Counted from the first letter of the stretch, positions 22,201 through 33,390 are shown. The stretch is 64,000 bases of DNA from Gordionus sp. m RMFG-2023 (GCF_954871325.1 NC_088775.1:93243997-93307996); one strand, 5' to 3'. A program made the numbers and translations. Notes: a model not told the origin generated them from the sequence alone.

Positions 22201-23672
22201 TATTTGGTGCCATGCACATAGGCTCAATTTAGTAGTTGCTCATGTTTGTGGATGCAAAATAGAAATGAAAAAGGTAATGGGAATATTGGATGAGTTATAT
22301 AATTTCATGAATGGGGTAAGACGTCAAGGAGTGTTTGTTAAATATCAAATGACAAAGTCTAAAAAATCTCTTAAAAGAATAAAAAATACAACAAGGTAAA
22401 TATAATATTTTTAATGTAACTTATCTTTTTTTAGAAATTGGTCATCATCTTATAAAGCTGTAGAAATTTTTTTAGATGTTTATGAACATATTATAGCATC
22501 ATTAAATGAATTAAAAGATTCTAATGACCCAAGCACCTCTTCTATTGCCGATGGATTATTAACAAGAATTAAGGATGAAGATTTCATATTAAGTCTATTT
22601 ATTTTGAAAGAAATATTGAAATGCACACATGAGGCTTGTATTGAAATGCAGGCAGTTGGTAATGATTTGGCTATGGTAACTAAATTAATACAACACACAA
22701 AAAATAAATTACAAAGACTAAGAGGTTAAAATTAGTTACGATTTCTATAAATAATTTTAAAATGTAGCTAATGGGGATAATATTTTTTTAAAATTGCATT
22801 CCTTATCTAACAGTTATTTGAAAAAGAATAATGTTACAACGGAATTGCATAATATAAAATCAATATTCAAATTTGATCAAACAGCATTCAATAATTATGT
22901 TAAACAAAAAAAAAACAAGTTGAATAAAAAAAGATTTAAAATTATTATTTAGCATTATAGATATAAAAGGGAAATATTTTTCCCTGTGCTTGATACAATC
23001 ATTAATGATTTAAATGAAAGATTTAATTATGATTGTTTAAATTTTTTATCTCAAATATCTCTTTTTACACCAGCTGGAATTATAGCCAATGATAGAATAG
23101 AAGGGTGGCAAATATCTCAAATTTGTCATACTTACCAATTAAATGCTCAAGATATTGCTCGTGAATATAATGATTTTCGATCTTTATATTTGGATTCACA
23201 AGCAATCATTTATTGCAAGGATCTTTTGAAAATAAAAAAGAATGATGGGTTATATATTGATGAAAGTAATTTATTGATATTTTATTTAAAATTATATATA
23301 ATTAAAGGTATTGTAAACGATGAAACCGAGGAAGATATCAATAACGATAACATAATTAATACAAAAAAATGGATAAAATATTCATTTATACTACCATATC
23401 GTCTTTTAAATAAATTAAATTCTTATTCTAATTTATATTTATTATATAAATATTTATTGACTCTACCAACTACTTCTTGTTCAGCCGAAAGAGTGATGAG
23501 CAAAGTCAAAATAAATAAAACTAGAATGCGGAATAAAATTTCTGACCCCTTTTTAGAAAATTTACTTCTAATATCCAGCGAAATTGATGTTTTTGAAAGA
23601 TTTAAAATAGACGACATTATAACGCGATTTGCATCTACGTCTAAAAGATTAACTAAATTATTAATAAAATAA
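19225..23672 (+). CDS. hAT-1 transposase (ZMYM1/DUF4371 type), 12 exons
   Basis: Proposed exons: 19225-19482; six module exons (19791-19874, 19980-20063, 20220-20306, 20416-20499, 20656-20742, 20852-20938); 20983-21233; 21295-22395; 22435-22724; 22768-22898; 22953-23672. All junctions are GT-AG, and the lengths add up to one open frame of about 1087 codons. Exon 1 has a C-x4-C...H-x2-H finger. After the modules come GPCQP, a TTF-type finger (about 21375-21520, CLYC...H...H-x-x-C), a DUF4371-like region (NIVHNIIDAI...GNF), LDGTYDV (first catalytic D, about residue 550), QSMDGAGNM (second D, about 618), WCHAHRLNL (about 646), NTTRNWSSSYKAVE and the C-terminal dimerisation domain with SCSAERVMSKVK (catalytic E, about 1026). 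It binds the element ends and cuts and pastes DNA in the nucleus. Introns after exon 8 are only 39-61 bp. The 22899-22952 intron is the least certain; without it there is one in-frame TAG. Confidence 0.85.
19791..20938 (+). repeat. Six tandem copies of a phase-0 exon inside the transposase gene
   Basis: Starts at 19791, 19980, 20220, 20416, 20656 and 20852 (spacings 189, 240, 196, 240, 196). The alternation gives a 436 bp higher-order unit, and copies 3-4 and 5-6 are almost identical including intron DNA. Every copy has acceptor ...TTAATAATTAG (copy 4: AAGTAG), an exon of 84 or 87 bp open in the same frame, and donor GAG/GTACTT (last: GTATTT). Each encodes H/L-K/E-SF-I/T-EDSQIILS...MPSSSDL-L/V-ILN-N/D-E. 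A seventh, diverged relative seems to begin exon 8 (20983). Confidence 0.9.
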
Positions 23673-24637
23673 GTTATATCTTTTTCACAGCTAATTATAT
23701 ACGCCTTTTTAATAATGTAAATTTAATTTAATAGTTTTTTATATCATTCTAGTCCGGTGCATAATATAATACTATATTCATTTTATTTAAATATTTTATA
23801 ATAGTTATATTTACATAAATGTTTTTATAATTCCAGTGCAAAATATATTATATTCATTTTATTTTAATATTTTATATAAAACTTATATTTACATAGATGT
23901 TTTTATAATTCCAGTGCAACTATATTCATTTTTTTCTCATATTTTATATAAAAGTTATATTTACATAAAAAAATTTATATTTCCAGTGCAAAATATACTC
24001 TATTCATTTTATATTTTATATAATAGTTATATTTACATAAATGTTTTTATAATTCTTGTGCAAAATATACTATATTCTTTATTCTAATATTTTATATAAA
24101 AGTTATATTTACATAAAAATTTTTTTTATATAATAGTTATATCTATATGAATGTTTTTAATTAATATAAAGGCATTAGTATTTATAGAATCAAGCTATAC
24201 CTCTTTAAAATTACTCATTTTGTTTTTTTTACTTAATATAAAGGTATTAGTAATTATAGAATCAAGCTATACCTCTTTAAAATTACTCATCTTATATTTT
24301 TTTACTAAATTTTTGATATTTTTTTATAGTAATGTAAATATGTTATCTCATTTAATACTATTATATTAATTTTTATGAAAATAAATTGATTATCAATCAA
24401 ATTATGAAAAGATTGCACTACCTACTTAAATATAAGTTAATTGAAAACGGATAGTAACAATAGTTATCAGTTTGTAAATTTTTTTTTCCAAAGCAGGTCT
24501 GAATGTTTGTAAGGGTATAAATAGTGACTTAATATAAGATTTTCTTGATTAAGGCAAATATCGCGGCCGAAGGCCGCGAAATTTTTTAGGGGGGTAGGGG
24601 TAGATTTGGGATGGGGGTTGCCTCCATCAAATTTTCT
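23673..24637 (+). repeat. hAT-1 3' region with two small tandem arrays and a hairpin
   Basis: 23750-24125: about five copies of a 70-85 bp unit with AGTTATATTTACATAAATG and TTCCAGTGCAAAATATA. 24165-24300: two ~85 bp copies with ATAGAATCAAGCTATACCTC. 24561-24579: perfect hairpin TCGCGGCC-GAA-GGCCGCGA. Open frames over the arrays are by-products of the repeats. Confidence 0.7.
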
Positions 24638-24652
24638 GCCATGTAGACGCTG

Positions 24653-24660
24653 CTGGTAGC
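24653..24660 (+). repeat. Target-site duplication of hAT-1, right
   Basis: CTGGTAGC, identical to 17185-17192. Confidence 0.95.
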
Positions 24661-25660
24661 TAAGATTTCTCAACAAGATGAAGAATTAACGAGAGTTAGA
24701 GCTTGTCTGAAGGGAGATAAAGAAAAAATGAAGATCAGTCCTTTAAAAACATTAAGAGTGAACTGAATATAGAAGACAATTATTTAATGAGAGGGTATCG
24801 CTTAGTGATACCAAGTAAGTTAAGAAGAGACCTTTTAACAGCGGTACATACAGGACATCAAGGTATAGAAAGAATGAAGAATAAAGCAAGAGAATACATT
24901 TGGTGGCCAAGAATGAATAAGGAAATAGATGAATTAGCTAAGAGCTGTGAAACATACCGGCAAAAGATAAGGAAGATAAATGGCCAGATACAAATGTGCC
25001 TTGTGAAAGAATACACGTAGATTTTTTAGAATTTGAAAGGAAAAAGTACTTTATTATGGTAGATGCTGGTTCAAAATGGATAGATTGTCAACAGGTATTT
25101 GGCCTATCTACAAAAGTAGCGTTAAATAGGTTAAAAGATTTTGTAAGTAAATATGGATTAATGAAGACATTAGTATCAAATGGTTGTCCAGCGTTGAGAG
25201 GTAGAGCATTTGGTAAGTTTTGTGATAGATGGAAGATTGAACATTTATTATCTCCACCACATTATCCAAGAAGTAAGACAAGCTGAACGAATGGTAGCTA
25301 TCGTGAAAAGTTGGTTAAAAAAAGAAAAATATGGAGAGGGAAAATGGTAGTTATTATTATTAGCATATATACTAAGACTAGCAGGGGGACTTCTCCAGCA
25401 GAGATACTTTTAAGTAGAAAAACAAGAACTGAATTAGATTTTTTGAAAGAAAAAGTAAAGCAAAAAGATATTTCTTATTGTGAGAAATTTAAGGTTGGTA
25501 TATTAGTTTGATACTACTTTTTGATGGTCCAATTAAATGGGGGAAAGGTATAGTAAGAAGAAATATAGGAAGAAGAAAGGTAGAAGTAGAAATTGAAGGA
25601 CAAGCCGGAGTATGTTTCAGACATATTAAACAATTAAGACCTAGAGGGGTCAGTTATTAA
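24661..25660 (+). pseudogene. Gypsy fossil pol, 3' half: integrase
   Basis: HTGHQGIERMKNKAREYIWW is the H2C2 integrase zinc-binding segment. IHVDFLEF, KYGLMKTLVSNG and FCDRWKIEHLLSPPHYP are core-domain landmarks, and a C-terminal part with LRPRG follows. The wording is that of gypsy elements. It is the continuation of the part left of hAT-1 and is broken in several places. Confidence 0.85.
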
Positions 25661-25680
25661 AAGTGGAAATTTTAAAATAA

Positions 25681-26035
25681 GATAAACATAATCGATTTGT
25701 TTGTGGTAACAAGTGACAATTATGAGAATCTTTAAATGTTGATGATATACATAATTGAGTTGTTGTTAAACAACTCTGGTTAAATTATGAGAATCATAAC
25801 TGTGGGAATTTTAAAATTGTTGATAAACATAATCGATTTGTTGGTGGTAACAAGTGACAATTATGAGAATCTTGATTCTAAATATTGATGATATACATGA
25901 TTGAGTTGTTATTAAACAACTCTGGTTAAATTATGAGAATCATAACTGTGGGAATTTTAAAATTGTTGATAAACATAATCGATTTGTTGGTGGTAACAAG
26001 TGACAATTATGAGAATCTTGATTTTACATGATGTT
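25681..26035 (+). repeat. ~143 bp tandem repeat in the 3' part of the gypsy fossil
   Basis: GATAAACATAATCGATTTGT begins copies at 25681, 25822 and 25968 (periods 141 and 146; the last is partial). It follows the integrase reading without a gap and may be the 3' untranslated or regulatory part of the element. Confidence 0.8.
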
Positions 26036-26170
26036 GAAGGACATGATGATAATCATATACAGTAACAAGCCAATAAAGTTGTAATTGACAGAGATATCAT
26101 GAGTTAGAATTATAATAATAGTGAGGGTGATATATATATTGTTATACATGTATAGTTAAATTTGTTATAG

Positions 26171-26335
26171 ATGGCTTCGTATTTTAGAATTGGGAATAAG
26201 ATCATTAAAATAGAAATTAGAGAAATAGACATGACGGTGGAATCCAGAAGATGGTTAGACGCGGCTAGGGAAGAAGCTCAGAATCGTTACGGTGAGATGT
26301 TGCAAGAACCAACAAGAGTAACAGAGAGACGATAG
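26171..26335 (+). CDS. Small ORF at the 3' end of the gypsy fossil
   Basis: 54 codons, beginning MASYFRIGNKIIKIEIREID and ending with Arg-rich TRVTERR and TAG. Base use is less AT-rich than the surroundings, so it looks like once-coding sequence. It could be the start of a gag-like gene of a related element or an extra small gene of this one; no family recognised. Confidence 0.35.
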   Translation: MASYFRIGNKIIKIEIREIDMTVESRRWLDAAREEAQNRYGEMLQEPTRVTERR

Positions 26336-26650
26336 GTGCCCGAAGGTTCCAAGAAAAGGTAGATTGATTGTTGGTCTAAAAACTCTCATTTTTGACGCTT
26401 CGCCATTATTAAATTTTTTATATTATATATATATTTATCTTAATTTATTTAAATAAAGTTTATTCTTTCTTGTATATTATATATATATATATTTATCCTA
26501 ATTTATTTAAATAAATTTATTCTTTCTTTTATTTAGATTCCACTATAATAAGAATTCTAAGTGAGAGATCTAATTAACATCGATAATATATTAATCAACT
26601 TCTTTACACAACTTCAACTCAAGCTTGCAGCAACTTGCTACATTTCTGAA
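26336..26650. other. Right border zone of the gypsy fossil
   Basis: Two copies of a ~75 bp AT unit (TATATTTATC-C/T-TAATTTATTTAAATAAA...TTTATTCTTTCTT) at 26400-26535, then unique sequence. Homology to copy C resumes at TTACTAAACCAATTGAATAT, 26660. A 3' LTR may lie here, but no partner is visible on the left. Confidence 0.4.
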
Positions 26651-27556
26651 TATCCTTACTAAACCAATTGAATATTTGTTATAAAAATATTATGATTAAT
26701 ATATGGTATAATAATTCTAATTAATTTATCGTACTTTTCAAATAAAAGAGGTTGATTCGTGCATTCTATTTACTAAATAATTTGAAAGTTTTTATAACAA
26801 ATCAAGATCCAAAAGTAGAAATATAAATTTTAAATTTTTCCCCAGTGTACCCTTCTCCAGAAAATTCATGATTGATTTATTTTAATTTAAATCAATATTC
26901 AATGTCACAATTATCATAATCATTATTTTTAAACTTTTTTTGAGGTAAATAATACTTAAAAATCGAATTATCAATCAAAATTAATAACTGACCCAACTTT
27001 GAAATAAGTAGCGTGAACCGCCTAAAAAGTGAGAAAATAAAAAAACAAAAAAAAATATAAACGAAATAAACAAAAGAAAAAGGAGAAAAAAATACGAAAA
27101 GCAACAATGCCACCAACCACTTATAACAAACCAAAACAGGGTGTCCTGGATCAAAAGCGGTTAATCCTAGGCTAAATAAAAAGTTCTAAGCACTTTAGTT
27201 CTTTTAGCCTAAAGAAATCTAAAACTCTTAAAAAGACAAATAACGAAGGTCAAATGTGATGGCACATCGATTGCATAAATATAATAATTTTCTAATCGTT
27301 TCGACTACTTCACCAATATATAATCCGGTCATTCAACATAATTATTCTCAATTTTCAATGTGAATACAGGGAAAATTAATAATTGTAAAATTCTAAATAA
27401 AATTTTTATTGTCTCTGACACAACTGATTATTATGACGATAATACGCTAAGTTTCTTATATAGGTTCTTAGAAAAATAACATCTACCATTTCACATAAAG
27501 GTTTTAGCCATTAAATTTTTTTTTTTAAAAAATAACTACATGTCTAACTCCCATTG
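26651..27556. repeat. Tandem segment B, right part
   Basis: Matches 40844-41895 of copy C. No gene; the open frame on the minus strand at 26892-27134 is low-complexity. Confidence 0.6.
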
Positions 27557-27564
27557 CATGTAAT

Positions 27565-30500
27565 TAGTGCTGTAAACGTTACCTCAAAAAAGAAACGCCT
27601 TACCGTTACTCGTTACATTGGAAAAAAAGAGGGCGTTACCCTTACTCGCGTTACCTTTTTAAAAAAGGAACGCGCATTACTGACTTTTTAAAAAAGAAAC
27701 GTATTACTCGTTACTTAAAAAAATTAAATATTATATACAAAAATATATTTATTTCTTCTTACAAATATATAATATAGACAAAACTATAAAAAATTATACA
27801 TAAAATGATGAGATCTTATTACAAATATTTTTCATATATTATATATAATCATAAGATAACATTTTTTTGTAATAATTTTTTATTTATTTTTATCAATAAT
27901 TGATTTTCGAAATTTTCATCAGACAAACAAGAGCGCTTAGTGCTCAACACAGCCTTCGCCGTGCTAAACACACGTTCAATTGGAGCAGAGGATGGGAGGG
28001 TGGTATTATATTAAATAAAAATTTTAACTCAGGGAATTTATTAAAAATATTTAAAGAAGTATCATTATTTTGAAAAAAATTTAATAAAACATCTTCACAA
28101 GGATTTTCATTAATTTCCTCATCAAAAAAAAAATTATCAGAAAATATTTTGATATTTGTTTTGGAAAAGGGAATCAGGTCTGCTCTTTCTCTATCAAGAT
28201 CTTTTCTCAAAATGGAAATAAGATCTTGCATTCTTTTTTATTCATCTCTGTTTTATCCAGGGCCAATCTAATTTAAAGAGTGGGTGAATCATTGCTCATA
28301 GTATATATTCATCTTTGTAGATGTGTTTGAATCTATTGAAAATAAAATCAAAATAAAAGCAATATTTGAAATGTATACCTCTTATCTGTGCCTTCCAGGA
28401 TTGAGTTAATAAGTGGCTTACAAAACTTAAAATGATTTAAAGCCATTTTTTTAAGTTTTAATATTATAATGGTTATTGTGGGAGTGAGATATCCCAAATA
28501 CATTTTTCCTTCGCTCTCTAAAATAGAAAGAGCCGTAGCAATTGGGTCCATAACCTATAAAACATATATATACATATAATATTTCTTAATTTACACTAAT
28601 CATACAAAATTCATCAATGAAAGACTTGTCGCTATCTGAAAATCTCTGCAATTCAGATTTATCATAAGAGTCATCAAATTTTTGGCAATTCTCCTTAATA
28701 AGACTATCTATTAATTTCACGGAGTTATAAAAAGAGTTCCATCTTGTTATAACCGGTTTAATAAGATATCTTCCCATGTTTTCCTTAAAAATGGTTGCAC
28801 AATTTGATATGTTTATTCCACAATAGCTTACATTTAGAAAATGTAATTTTTGAAATGGCTTTAAAATGTACATCGTTATTTGCCTTTTCAATGTCAACAC
28901 TTGCAATCAGATTTAAAGTTGCTGAACAGGAATGATGCTTGGGTAGGTATACAATACTATCATTATGATTTTCAAATAGATCACATAATGGCAGATGAAC
29001 TATTTCATCATCCGGTTCTTCTTCTTGTTCATATACTCTAATAAATTTTTAGTAAATATATTATAATTATTTTTTACTTGAAAGCTTTTATATAATTTCT
29101 TGCATTATCTGTAATGCATTTGGTCACTTTATTTTGTATCTTATAAGTGGTAAAAATTTCAAAGATTATTTTTGCTAGGTAATCAAATGTGTGTTTTTGA
29201 TTTAGCCTTTTACAAGCTAGGCAAGCGGAAACCCTCTCAAGTGTGTCTGGGTGTAGCCAGTGTACAGTCATTCCTAAATAAGAACTTTTTAAAAGGCAAT
29301 ATTATCAATCTACAAGAATATTTTATATACCGATGATAAGCTGACCAAGAATCCACAGTTGTACAAACAATTTCAGGAACACGCAATAAATCACTAATTT
29401 TTTTGTCATGGTTTCACCAGCTTTGTTAATTTTTGATACAAGGATAGGCCTTGATATCACATTTTTGAAGGCTGCAATTTTTTGATAATATTAATAAATG
29501 CAGGGCTTTCTACAATTGAAAATGGTTGTAATTCTTCAATTACAAAATTAAAAACTAATTCATCAACAGTTAATTGAGTTTTATTGATCTTTGATGTAGA
29601 TCGATTCTGCATATCAATGATTGTGAGTTGATTGGTTTCAATTTTTTTTCTTTTATTACTATTTAAGTTTTCATTTATTTCTTTCAAACATGAGGAATGT
29701 AAAAATTATTTATTACTGAATTTTTTATTAAAAATAACTAAGCTTTTTTAATAATAGAAGATTAAAAATTTAACTGCATTTTGAATCCCTCACTAAAAAA
29801 TTAAAAATTGATATTCTGATGGCCAAAGGTTTTTCAATTTCTTATTTTTTTCATAATTCAGAATTATCAAAAAGGAATCAGGAAAAATATCCAGGTTCTG
29901 TTCTCTAAAACAAATTGCTTCCGTTTCATTATATATTTAAAAATACATAAAATAAAGTTTTTTAAATTCAATTTAACTATTTGAAGTTATACCAATAGCA
30001 ATACTAAAACAAGAAATAGAAAATATACCTATTTTATTAATCTTGAGTTTTTAATGTAGGTTCCCAGCACTATATACTTAATTGCTTATATTTTAATTTC
30101 ATAATTAAGCTTTCAAATATTATGATAGAAAATTTATTTAATTAACATATTTTTAAAATAATAATATATTAAAATCACTATCTTATTCTTTAAATTTATT
30201 AACAATTTGATATTAAACAAATAGCAAGCCTAACACAAGAAATAGAAGATATTGATTAAACCCAATACATTAGATATTTTGTTAATCTTAAGTTTTTAAT
30301 GTTAGTTCCCAGCCCTATATACTATAGTATAATTCAATTGTTTTATATCTAAATTTCATGATTAAGCTTTTTAAAATATTATGAAAGTATATTTATTTTA
30401 ATGGTTATTTTATAATACATATGTTTAAAATAATAGTATATTATATTAATATCATTATTAAAATCTAAAAATAATATATTATTTCATTTTTTTACCTTCA

Positions 30501-31026
30501 TATGTTTTTTTAAATTGGAACTGCAAGACATTGAGGTTGATATATTTGTGTTAGGACATAATCTACATTTACAAAGTGTCGATTTTTACCCTTAATTTTC
30601 TTTATTGGAATAAAATATGTCTCAAATTGAGGCCATGGAAGGGTTAAATTTTCTTCATCAGAAGATTCAACTAATATAGAGTTTGGCATATATTCTTAAA
30701 ATAAATTATAATATAGAATAATAATATTAATATATACTTTGATTTTGATTGAATATTAGTTAGATTAAAATTTGATTGAAAATAACGAGCGAAAATTTAA
30801 ATAAGAATGAAAGGAATGGTGGTTGATATGAATTAAAAACTCGGTTTATTATTTATATTAAAAATAAATAAAAGTAATTTTATAGCACATTAAAATATGT
30901 TTTTTTATTAATATTTTTTTAAGAAAAAATTTAAAGTAACGAGTAACGTTTTGCGTTACCGTTACCCAAAAAAAAGAAATGCGTTACCGTTACTCGTTAC
31001 TTTTTTGACGTTACCTTACAGCACTA
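27565..31026 (-). mobile_element. hAT-2: 3462 bp hAT transposon, broken
   Basis: Ends TAGTGCTGTAA (27565-27575) and TTACAGCACTA (31016-31026), with the perfect 8 bp duplication CATGTAAT at 27557-27564 and 31027-31034. The empty site survives in copy C (GCATATAATCAATATG near 41915), which proves insertion after the duplication. Both ends carry clustered CGTTACCGTTACTCGTTAC words. The transposase runs on the minus strand. Confidence 0.93.
27905..30692 (-). pseudogene. hAT-2 transposase (BED finger, ZBED/Ac-like), pseudogene
   Basis: Reading on the minus strand. The first exon starts near 30692 (MPNSILVESSDEEN) and then, one base out of frame, carries a BED-type finger CRLC...LKKHMK ending at a GTAAAA donor near 30500. 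29687-29457 holds ELVFNFVIEELQPFSIVE and the PAFI...LQPSK signature of hAT transposases. VPEIVCTTVDSWSAYH and GMTVHWLHPDTLERVSACLA follow across a ~60 bp intron-like gap at about 29285-29345. ITRWNSFYNSVKLI is near 28730. The C-terminal dimerisation part at 28231-27905 shows NKFPELKFLF and then, shifted, a decayed SSAPIER region. Several frameshifts show it is dead. It is related to the fragment at 5862-6172. Confidence 0.85.
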
Positions 31027-31955
31027 CATGTAATCAATATGTGACTAATTCATGATTTAAATCATTTTTGGAAAAATTATTTTATATTTCATATTAAAAA
31101 TTACCATAGTCACTGACCCATTACTTAGTGTTGTTAAAGTAACTAGTTACAAATTTTTGATAAAAAATAACTGTAATTAGTCATATTCTTTGAAACGACT
31201 GCCTAATGTATCAGGGGAGGTGGTAGAATGATATTTTTCAGATAGGTATATTAAAAACCAAATATAATCGATTCTGATAGGTCCGAATCGTTCTTTATAT
31301 GTGGATCACAATTTGGTTCCGTTTAAAATATCGTAACAGGTTCAAAGTGCGCTACTCACTAGGCAAATCACAAATACTTTAATTTAACATTTATGAATTA
31401 TTTCGCTCTCACTGAAATCCAAATAACTGATAAAAAGTCTAATATATATAAATATTATCAATAATTTTATCGCCTTTATTCCAAAAATTTTTACGTTTTT
31501 CCTTTTTTCAATCAATATTTATATTTTTAAAATAAATGGAAATATTTTTGTGCGAATTTTAGTATAATTATTTTTTTTATAATAGTTCAGAGAAAGAATT
31601 GGTCGTAAAAAAAGATAAATTTTTGGCCTTGTCTTGGATCTGCTTTCATATAGTCCTTTAAAAAGTTTGAAACGTTCCTACCGTAAGAGGTTCTAGAGTG
31701 GAGCAAACTATATGAATTAGAAACCGTTTATTTGGTAATCTTCCGTGAGTGCGGAATGTTGTGGTTTGCTGTTTAATTTAGATCAATGTAACCAAATCAG
31801 ACGCTGGCCCTTTGATCAAGAAATTTATATATAATATTAAATGCAAATAAATATTAATTTCATTTAAATTTCTTTAAATTATAATTTGGAACACGCAAAA
31901 TAAAAAAAATAATTACATTAAAAAATGATTAGTAACTTGCAATATCATTAGTTAC
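31027..31955. repeat. Tandem segment B, right end
   Basis: Matches copy C to about 42848. 31131-31195 (TAGTGTTGTTAAAGTAACTAG onward) is one terminus of a hAT of the GTAACTAG type, also at 42003-42066, so it is older than the duplication. No gene. Confidence 0.6.
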
Positions 31956-32329
31956 TTTAGTACAAAATATTTAAGTTTAAAACGGAGTCATAACATTAAC
32001 AATCTACAAAAATATTTAATTTAAACAAGATGAAGAAGAAAATAGTTCATATTTGTAGCCAATGGAAGGGTCAAGAATCTTCCCCCTCATATCGATTTAA
32101 GCTTATAAAAATAACCCCTATACACCCTTATATATCTCAAAAATGTATGCAAAATACATCACTATATAGAATAATTTGATGATATACAAATATATAATTT
32201 TTTTATAATAATGACTTAGTAAATAAGCAATAGATTATCTTAAAAATTTCCTTAATTTATAGGGAAGAAAAATCTAAGTAATAGTAAGCCTACTTCCCAT
32301 GATGTAGATAGTTTGTTTTAATGGAAAGG
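31956..32329. other. Unique AT-rich spacer between B and C
   Basis: No gene seen. It may include more of the mitochondrial insertion, but no conserved element could be recognised. Confidence 0.4.
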
Positions 32330-32402
32330 CTCTAAACTATACACATATCGCCCGTCATTCCCTAGAGGGACAAGTCGTAAAAGACAGAAGTAGGATTGCA
32401 AG
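32330..32402 (+). rRNA. Fragment like the 3' end of mitochondrial 12S rRNA (nuclear insertion)
   Basis: TATACACATATCGCCCGTCA followed by a short stem and ACAAGTCGTAA, then AGAAGTAGGATTGCAAG, matches the universally conserved end of small-subunit rRNA (CACACCGCCCGTCA...AAGTCGTAACAAGGTA). The stem between the two words is very short, as in animal mitochondrial 12S. In this nuclear, repeat-filled setting it is best read as a NUMT fragment of unknown length. Confidence 0.55.
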
Positions 32403-32948
32403 TTTCCAAAAAAAGGTATTAAAACCTTTTTTTTAAATCTTAACAATGTTTTATAGTGTTCTACACTCATAATAAAACGTTAAATCTTGCTCTAAAAAGA
32501 TATAAACATTTTTATTATTCGTTGATAGCATAATTAGGTTAGTAGAGTAAAATATTTTTGTACAATTTGTCCGATATGCTCAAAAATTATTTTATTTGAA
32601 CACAATTCAATTTGCGTTCAAAATTAGGAATGATTCTATCCATTTTACAGGAAATAAGTGTTAAGATTTTCCAGGAAAATTAGTAAAAAAAATTTATGAA
32701 TATAAATAAATTATATAGGGCATATTTGAAATAAAATTTATTAAATGATTTATTGAAAAATATGTTTTAAATTAAAATAAAATTTTTAGACCGATATGTT
32801 TTAAATAAAGGAAGTAGTAAATTATTGATATTTTTAATCTTAATTAAAAGCTAAATAATTTATTTTTAAATTTTAAAATTTTAAAATATTTCTGTATTTT
32901 GTAAATTATTTCACAGAGGAAATTTTATAGCTAATTAAATAAAACGAT
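32403..32948. other. AT-rich spacer, start of copy C
   Basis: No gene. TTAAAACCTTTTTTTT and similar words just after the 12S-like part could be more mitochondrial DNA. From about 32850 the sequence matches copy B (8670 onward). Confidence 0.4.
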
Positions 32949-33390
32949 GGCCATAAAATTTGGCCTGGCATTTATTAATTGAATTAATAGGCATTCGTTA
33001 ATAATTTAATTGCATGTTTTTTTGTCACCAGATTATTATAATAATTTTAATGTTTAAAAATTCAATTTTGGTTAAAAAAAATTGATTGGGACAGTCCTTA
33101 AATTTTTTTTTATTAATATGACAAATTTTTGGCCCTGTGATTTATAAATTGAATTAATACGTATTCGTTTATATTTTAGTTGCATGTTTTTTTGTCACCA
33201 GATTATTATAATAATCTTATGTTTAAAAATTCAATTTACGGTTAAAAAAAATTGATTGGGACAGTCCTTAATTTTTTAATATACAAATTTTTGGTCATAA
33301 AATTTGGCCTGGCATTTATAAATTGAAATAATACGCATTCGTTAATAATTTAATTGCATGTTTTTTTGTCACCAGATTATTATAAAAAAA
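32949..33390 (+). repeat. ~180 bp satellite, copy C, about three units
   Basis: GGCCATAAA-like words at 32949, 33131 and 33293. Same satellite as 3585-4600. Confidence 0.75.

Larger units (their letters stand above)
17193..24652 (+). mobile_element. hAT-1: apparently whole 7460 bp hAT DNA transposon
   Basis: Terminal inverted repeats CAGTGTCTACATGGC (17193-17207) and GCCATGTAGACGCTG (24638-24652) match at 14 of 15 positions. The perfect 8 bp duplication CTGGTAGC flanks them. CAG...CTG ends and 8 bp duplications are hAT hallmarks. It sits inside pol of the gypsy fossil. The cargo is one ZMYM/DUF4371-type transposase gene (19225-23672), with ~2.0 kb of non-coding DNA on the left and ~1.0 kb on the right. 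An undamaged target duplication and a gene without an obvious break suggest a young insertion. Confidence 0.93.
14305..26645 (+). mobile_element. Ty3/gypsy-type LTR retroelement fossil, split by a hAT insertion
   Basis: Parts in order: CCHC zinc knuckles (about 14620-14795), aspartic protease with a DTGA motif (about 15185), reverse transcriptase with LDDVL (about 15840-16440), RNase H (about 16540-16910), then the hAT at 17193-24652, then the integrase zinc-binding domain (about 24787-24960), integrase core (about 24995-25290), C-terminal part (to about 25660), tandem repeats and a small ORF. About 4.9 kb remain without the hAT. No matching pair of LTRs could be seen, and the left edge is not certain. 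It is broken in many places, at least half a dozen. Copy C lacks it, so it entered after the B/C duplication, or C lost the interval. Confidence 0.85.

Noticed and set aside
23836-24369. Two open frames in the 3' part of hAT-1
   Set aside because: They follow the tandem repeat units and consist of Tyr/Ile/Phe-rich repeats.
32330-32402. Functional rRNA gene
   Set aside because: Only the final loop region is recognisable; no 5' part of a small-subunit rRNA is visible, so a nuclear copy of a mitochondrial fragment is more likely.
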